A DNA stretch of 52,324 bases from Streptomyces sp. Ru73 (GTDB taxonomy: Bacteria > Actinomycetota > Actinomycetes > Streptomycetales > Streptomycetaceae), in assembly GCF_002920575.1 (NCBI RefSeq), contig NZ_PQSQ01000055.1:1-52324 (forward strand), given 5' to 3'. This document shows, piece after piece, positions 49,775 through 52,324 of the stretch. Within the stretch, counting starts at the first letter, position 1, and the number at the start of each line of letters is the position of its first letter. The translations under genes and the position numbers were made by a program. Below the pieces are notes generated by a model, which worked only from the letters and a program-made list of their open reading frames with translations, did not search any database and had not been told where the DNA came from.

Positions 49775-51649
49775 TCACTCCTCGGCGAGCACCACGATCG
49801 CGTCGTCCTCGCCGAGGGTGAGGGGCGCCGTCTTGGCCGGATTGAGGCGTACGCCGTACGAGGGCGGCTCGTCGCTGTGGCGGGCGAGGCGGTATCCGAT
49901 GGCCGTCTCACCGCGCCGGCGTGCCGCCTCGATGACGGTGGCGAAGTTGGCCTGTACGCCGGGCACGAGGTAGTCACCCGCGGGCTTGAGGTAGATCTCC
50001 GAGCCCTCCGGGTCGAAGAGGTCGGCGAACACCGCGTAGAGCTGGCGGTTCTCGGTGAGCTGGGTGAGCAGCAGGCTGATCACCTTGGTGCTGACGATGA
50101 AGTCGTCGGCCTTGGTCACCTGCGCGACCTCGCGGTTGGCGTCGTCGTTCATCTCGGTGACGATGGAGTACGGGTCGCCGAGCCGGAGTTCGATGTCCCG
50201 CAGGTGGAGCAGGGTGACCAGGGTACGGTCGTCGGCGCGTTCGGGGTCGATCCCGTCGTCCGTGAGCACGACGACGTGGCGGTACCCGTCGAGGCCGACG
50301 GCTTCCAGCGAGGATCTGCGGGTCGGCACGCAGTGCTTGTGGCCGACAGTGAGGTTCTCCAGGCGGCCCGTGAACAGGTCTTCAGCGGGGCGCCGGGTAC
50401 TCGCGATGTCGACGACGGACCCCGGTTCCACCAGCCGGTCCAGCAGCTTCACGATCTTCGGGGCGCGGGAGTTCCAGCCGATGACGAGGGTGCGGTCGGG
50501 CACGGGCCGCTCGCCGGCCGCCGAGGCGATGGCCGCGCCGACGATCTCCGGGCGGGTGTCGGCGAGCCGGATGAGCAGGTCGTCCTCGGCGACCACGAGC
50601 AGCTGGTCACCGGCCCCGATGACGGTGTCCATCGGCGGGTTGACCAGCATCTCGCCGGTGCGGCGGCGCAGCCCGACGGGTATGCCGAGGTCGAACCGGT
50701 CGAGCGTGTCGCCGAACTCCGCGCCGACGAGGGCCGGTTCGGTCCACGGGTAGATCTCGTTGCCGACGAAGCTGAGCAGTTCGTTGAAGACGGCGGACAG
50801 GCCCGCCTGCCGGTGGGACTGCACGATCAGCCGGACGGCGATGTCGTCGGCGTCGATCACCAGCGCGGTGTCCCCGGCGGCCAGCCGGGCCGCCGCCAGG
50901 TTCTCCGAGCTCTGCACGGCGGCCACCACGCTCGGCAGCCGCCCCCGCCACTTCCGGCTGCTGAGCAGCAACAGCATCTTGATGACGTCGATGTCCCCGT
51001 CGTCGCCGACGGGCGGCAGTACCATGATCGACTTGGCGGTGTCCGGGCTGACCAGCTCCAGGTCCTCCCGGCGCAGCGGGCTGCCGGAACGGCAGATGAC
51101 CCGGGTGCGGCCGGTGCGCGGGATGCGCCGCCGGATCTCGTCCTCCATGTCGACCTTGTCCCGGTCGGCCAGGATGACCACGCACGAGCGGCGCTCGCTC
51201 TGGTTGGCCTCCACCAGCTCCGCTATCACCGTGAAGACCTGCTCGGACCAGCCCAGCACGATCGTGTGCCCGCGCTCGATCAGCCGGCCCTTGCCCTTGC
51301 GCAGCTCCCGTATCCGGTCCTCGAGACCGGTGGTGAGGACGCCGATCAGCGCGCTGACGATGAAGATGCCGCCGATGGTCACGGCCAGCATGAGGGCCAG
51401 GAACACCGGCCGTCCGGTGTCACCGCCCATCGTGCCGGGGTCGAGGGTACGCAGCAGGCTCATCCAGGCGACGCCTGCCCAGCCGCCGTTCTTCTCGGTG
51501 TCCTCGTCGGTGAGGGCCACCACCAGGCTGGACACCAGGGCGACCAGTACGACCGAAGCCAGTCCCAGCCAGCCGATGAGGGCCGGCGTGCCGCGGTCCA
51601 TCGTGCCGTCGAACCAGTACCGCAACCGGTCCCTGAGCCTCGTGCGCAC
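49775..51649 (-). CDS. CASTOR/POLLUX-type ion-channel protein with RCK/TrkA-N domains
   Basis: A protein of 624 residues from GTG at 51649, which aligns with the usual family N terminus (RLRDRLRYWFDGTMDRG). Two or three membrane segments follow (ALIGWLGLASVVLVALVSSLVVALT and LALMLAVTIGGIFIVSALIGVLTTG), then two Rossmann-like TrkA-N/RCK domains (ERGHTIVLGWSEQVFTVIAELV and DRTLVIGWNSRAPKIVKLLDRL) and a C-terminal TrkA-C part. An ATG at 51739 would add 30 residues from a repeat-rich region. It probably gates cation flux by nucleotide or ion binding. Confidence 0.88.
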   Translation of the reverse strand: MRTRLRDRLRYWFDGTMDRGTPALIGWLGLASVVLVALVSSLVVALTDEDTEKNGGWAGVAWMSLLRTLDPGTMGGDTGRPVFLALMLAVTIGGIFIVSALIGVLTTGLEDRIRELRKGKGRLIERGHTIVLGWSEQVFTVIAELVEANQSERRSCVVILADRDKVDMEDEIRRRIPRTGRTRVICRSGSPLRREDLELVSPDTAKSIMVLPPVGDDGDIDVIKMLLLLSSRKWRGRLPSVVAAVQSSENLAAARLAAGDTALVIDADDIAVRLIVQSHRQAGLSAVFNELLSFVGNEIYPWTEPALVGAEFGDTLDRFDLGIPVGLRRRTGEMLVNPPMDTVIGAGDQLLVVAEDDLLIRLADTRPEIVGAAIASAAGERPVPDRTLVIGWNSRAPKIVKLLDRLVEPGSVVDIASTRRPAEDLFTGRLENLTVGHKHCVPTRRSSLEAVGLDGYRHVVVLTDDGIDPERADDRTLVTLLHLRDIELRLGDPYSIVTEMNDDANREVAQVTKADDFIVSTKVISLLLTQLTENRQLYAVFADLFDPEGSEIYLKPAGDYLVPGVQANFATVIEAARRRGETAIGYRLARHSDEPPSYGVRLNPAKTAPLTLGEDDAIVVLAEE

Positions 51650-51929
51650 TTCCTCCGCCTTCCACTGTCCCGAGCGCGCGGACGGCGGCCGGGGTGCGTT
51701 CTCGCGTAGCTGTGTTTCCGCGTAAGCGTGTTTCTGCATATCTGCATGCCTGATGCCTGCGCGTCGGCATGCTTGCGGTAGCGGCGTCCTGCCGCGCACC
51801 GCCGTTGATCATCTTCGCAGGCGCACCGGGCGCACCCGACGGGCCGGGCGGGCGGCCGTGCTCGGTATCCGTCGGTGCCCTCCGTACGGTGCGGACCGCG
51901 CGACGCCCGCCGCCGAACGGAAATCGGTG

Positions 51930-51965
51930 TACCGACGTATACCGACACCCGCTCCGGTACCGATG
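51930..51965. repeat. TACCGAC repeats upstream of the P-loop gene
   Basis: TACCGAC occurs at 51930-51936 and 51940-51946, and TACCGAT at 51959-51965, in the 395-base gap between the channel gene and the P-loop gene. The first two sit inside a GGTGT/ACACC dyad (51926-51949). Could be operators for the divergent genes. Confidence 0.45.
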
Positions 51966-52044
51966 TCCGGCCCGGCCGCCCGATGCAGAGTGGGCCACGC
52001 GCGCGGACCGGGAGACGCGCGCGGAGCACGGCTGGAGGAATCCG

Positions 52045-52324
52045 ATGATGGGGGCGAGCGACGGCGGGCCGGACGACCTGACCGGCCGGGACCTGGCGCT
52101 GTCCGAGGTGACCGAACTGCTGCTGGCCGAAAGGGTGGTGACGGTGACGGGGCCCGGCGGGGTGGGCAAGAGCGCACTCGCCATGGAACTGGCGCGCCGG
52201 CTGCTGCCCGAGCGGTGGCAGGTCGTGGGGCGGGCCGACCTGGCCCGGCTGGACGATCCACAGCTGCTGCCCGAGCGGCTGGCACGCGCCTTGCGGACGG
52301 ACGGCTCGCCGGGCGGGGGCCGGC
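52045..52324 (+). CDS. P-loop (NB-ARC/AAA-type) regulator, truncated by the window edge
   Basis: The first 93 residues of a protein with a Walker A motif TVTGPGGVGKSALA near residue 40 and the upstream GRDLALSEVTELL segment that is typical of regulators of the SARP, LuxR-type LAL or NB-ARC kind. It starts with ATG at 52045 (or 52048), with GGAGG six bases upstream. The output domain is outside the window, so the exact class is open. Confidence 0.8.
   Translation, partial: MMGASDGGPDDLTGRDLALSEVTELLLAERVVTVTGPGGVGKSALAMELARRLLPERWQVVGRADLARLDDPQLLPERLARALRTDGSPGGGR

Noticed and set aside
51650..51799. Longer N termini for the CASTOR/POLLUX-type protein starting at 51739 or further upstream
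   Set aside because: This stretch is low-complexity and repeat-rich, and family homology begins only at about 51649. ATG at 51739 remains possible.

Overview
This window looks like chromosomal DNA of a Streptomyces-type actinomycete. Supporting signs are very high G+C, coding regions whose third codon positions are almost always G or C, and frequent GTG starts. It also carries typical actinobacterial families: a mycothiol-dependent-type isomerase, an F420-dependent-type LLM oxidoreductase, Spo0M and an initiator tRNA without an encoded CCA. No phage, transposase, CRISPR array or plasmid origin was seen.

Left part (1-19860): bioF is followed by a large catabolic block. A KipI/KipA pair is divergent from a PucR-type regulator. 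After it, on the minus strand, a tightly packed and often translationally coupled gene string reads in transcription order: MFS permease, amidohydrolase, acetoacetate-decarboxylase-like protein, a six-gene soluble diiron monooxygenase (alpha, gamma, effector, beta, reductase, Rieske ferredoxin), PxpA/YcsF, biotin carboxyl carrier protein, biotin carboxylase, KipI, KipA, a small tautomerase and an SRPBCC protein. KipI and KipA are the split form of the urea-carboxylase carboxyltransferase domain, so this unit joins a toluene-monooxygenase-type hydroxylase to a biotin- and ATP-dependent carboxylase/lactam-opening module. I think it is a degradation pathway for an unknown, perhaps nitrogen-containing ring compound. 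It is the strongest candidate for an undescribed system here. A LysR regulator diverges from the permease end.

Middle (20000-33000): a DoxX protein, a small secreted protein, and a mini-cluster of an acyl-CoA-dehydrogenase-like flavoenzyme, an O-methyltransferase and a lone ketosynthase. Then come a methyltransferase, an IclR regulator, a VanA/VanB Rieske demethylase with a coupled 86-residue Cys-x-Cys protein in between, an F420-type oxidoreductase, an initiator tRNA with a strong terminator, a maleylpyruvate-isomerase-like protein and a leucine-rich-repeat protein that seems to start at CTG.

Right-middle (33045-39716): a seven-gene minus-strand operon (DMT exporter, three uncharacterised small proteins, a PLP aromatic amino acid decarboxylase-like enzyme, a gentisate-dioxygenase-like cupin and a DJ-1/PfpI protein), divergent from a second LysR. 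This is a second candidate for an undescribed pathway.

Right part (39794-52324): a coupled ECF-type sigma-factor operon with two unknown partners, and a permease/esterase/Baeyer-Villiger monooxygenase set. Stress and housekeeping genes follow: a Cys-rich copper-storage-like protein, a universal stress protein, Spo0M, two small proteins, a CASTOR/POLLUX-type channel protein and the start of a P-loop regulator cut by the window edge.
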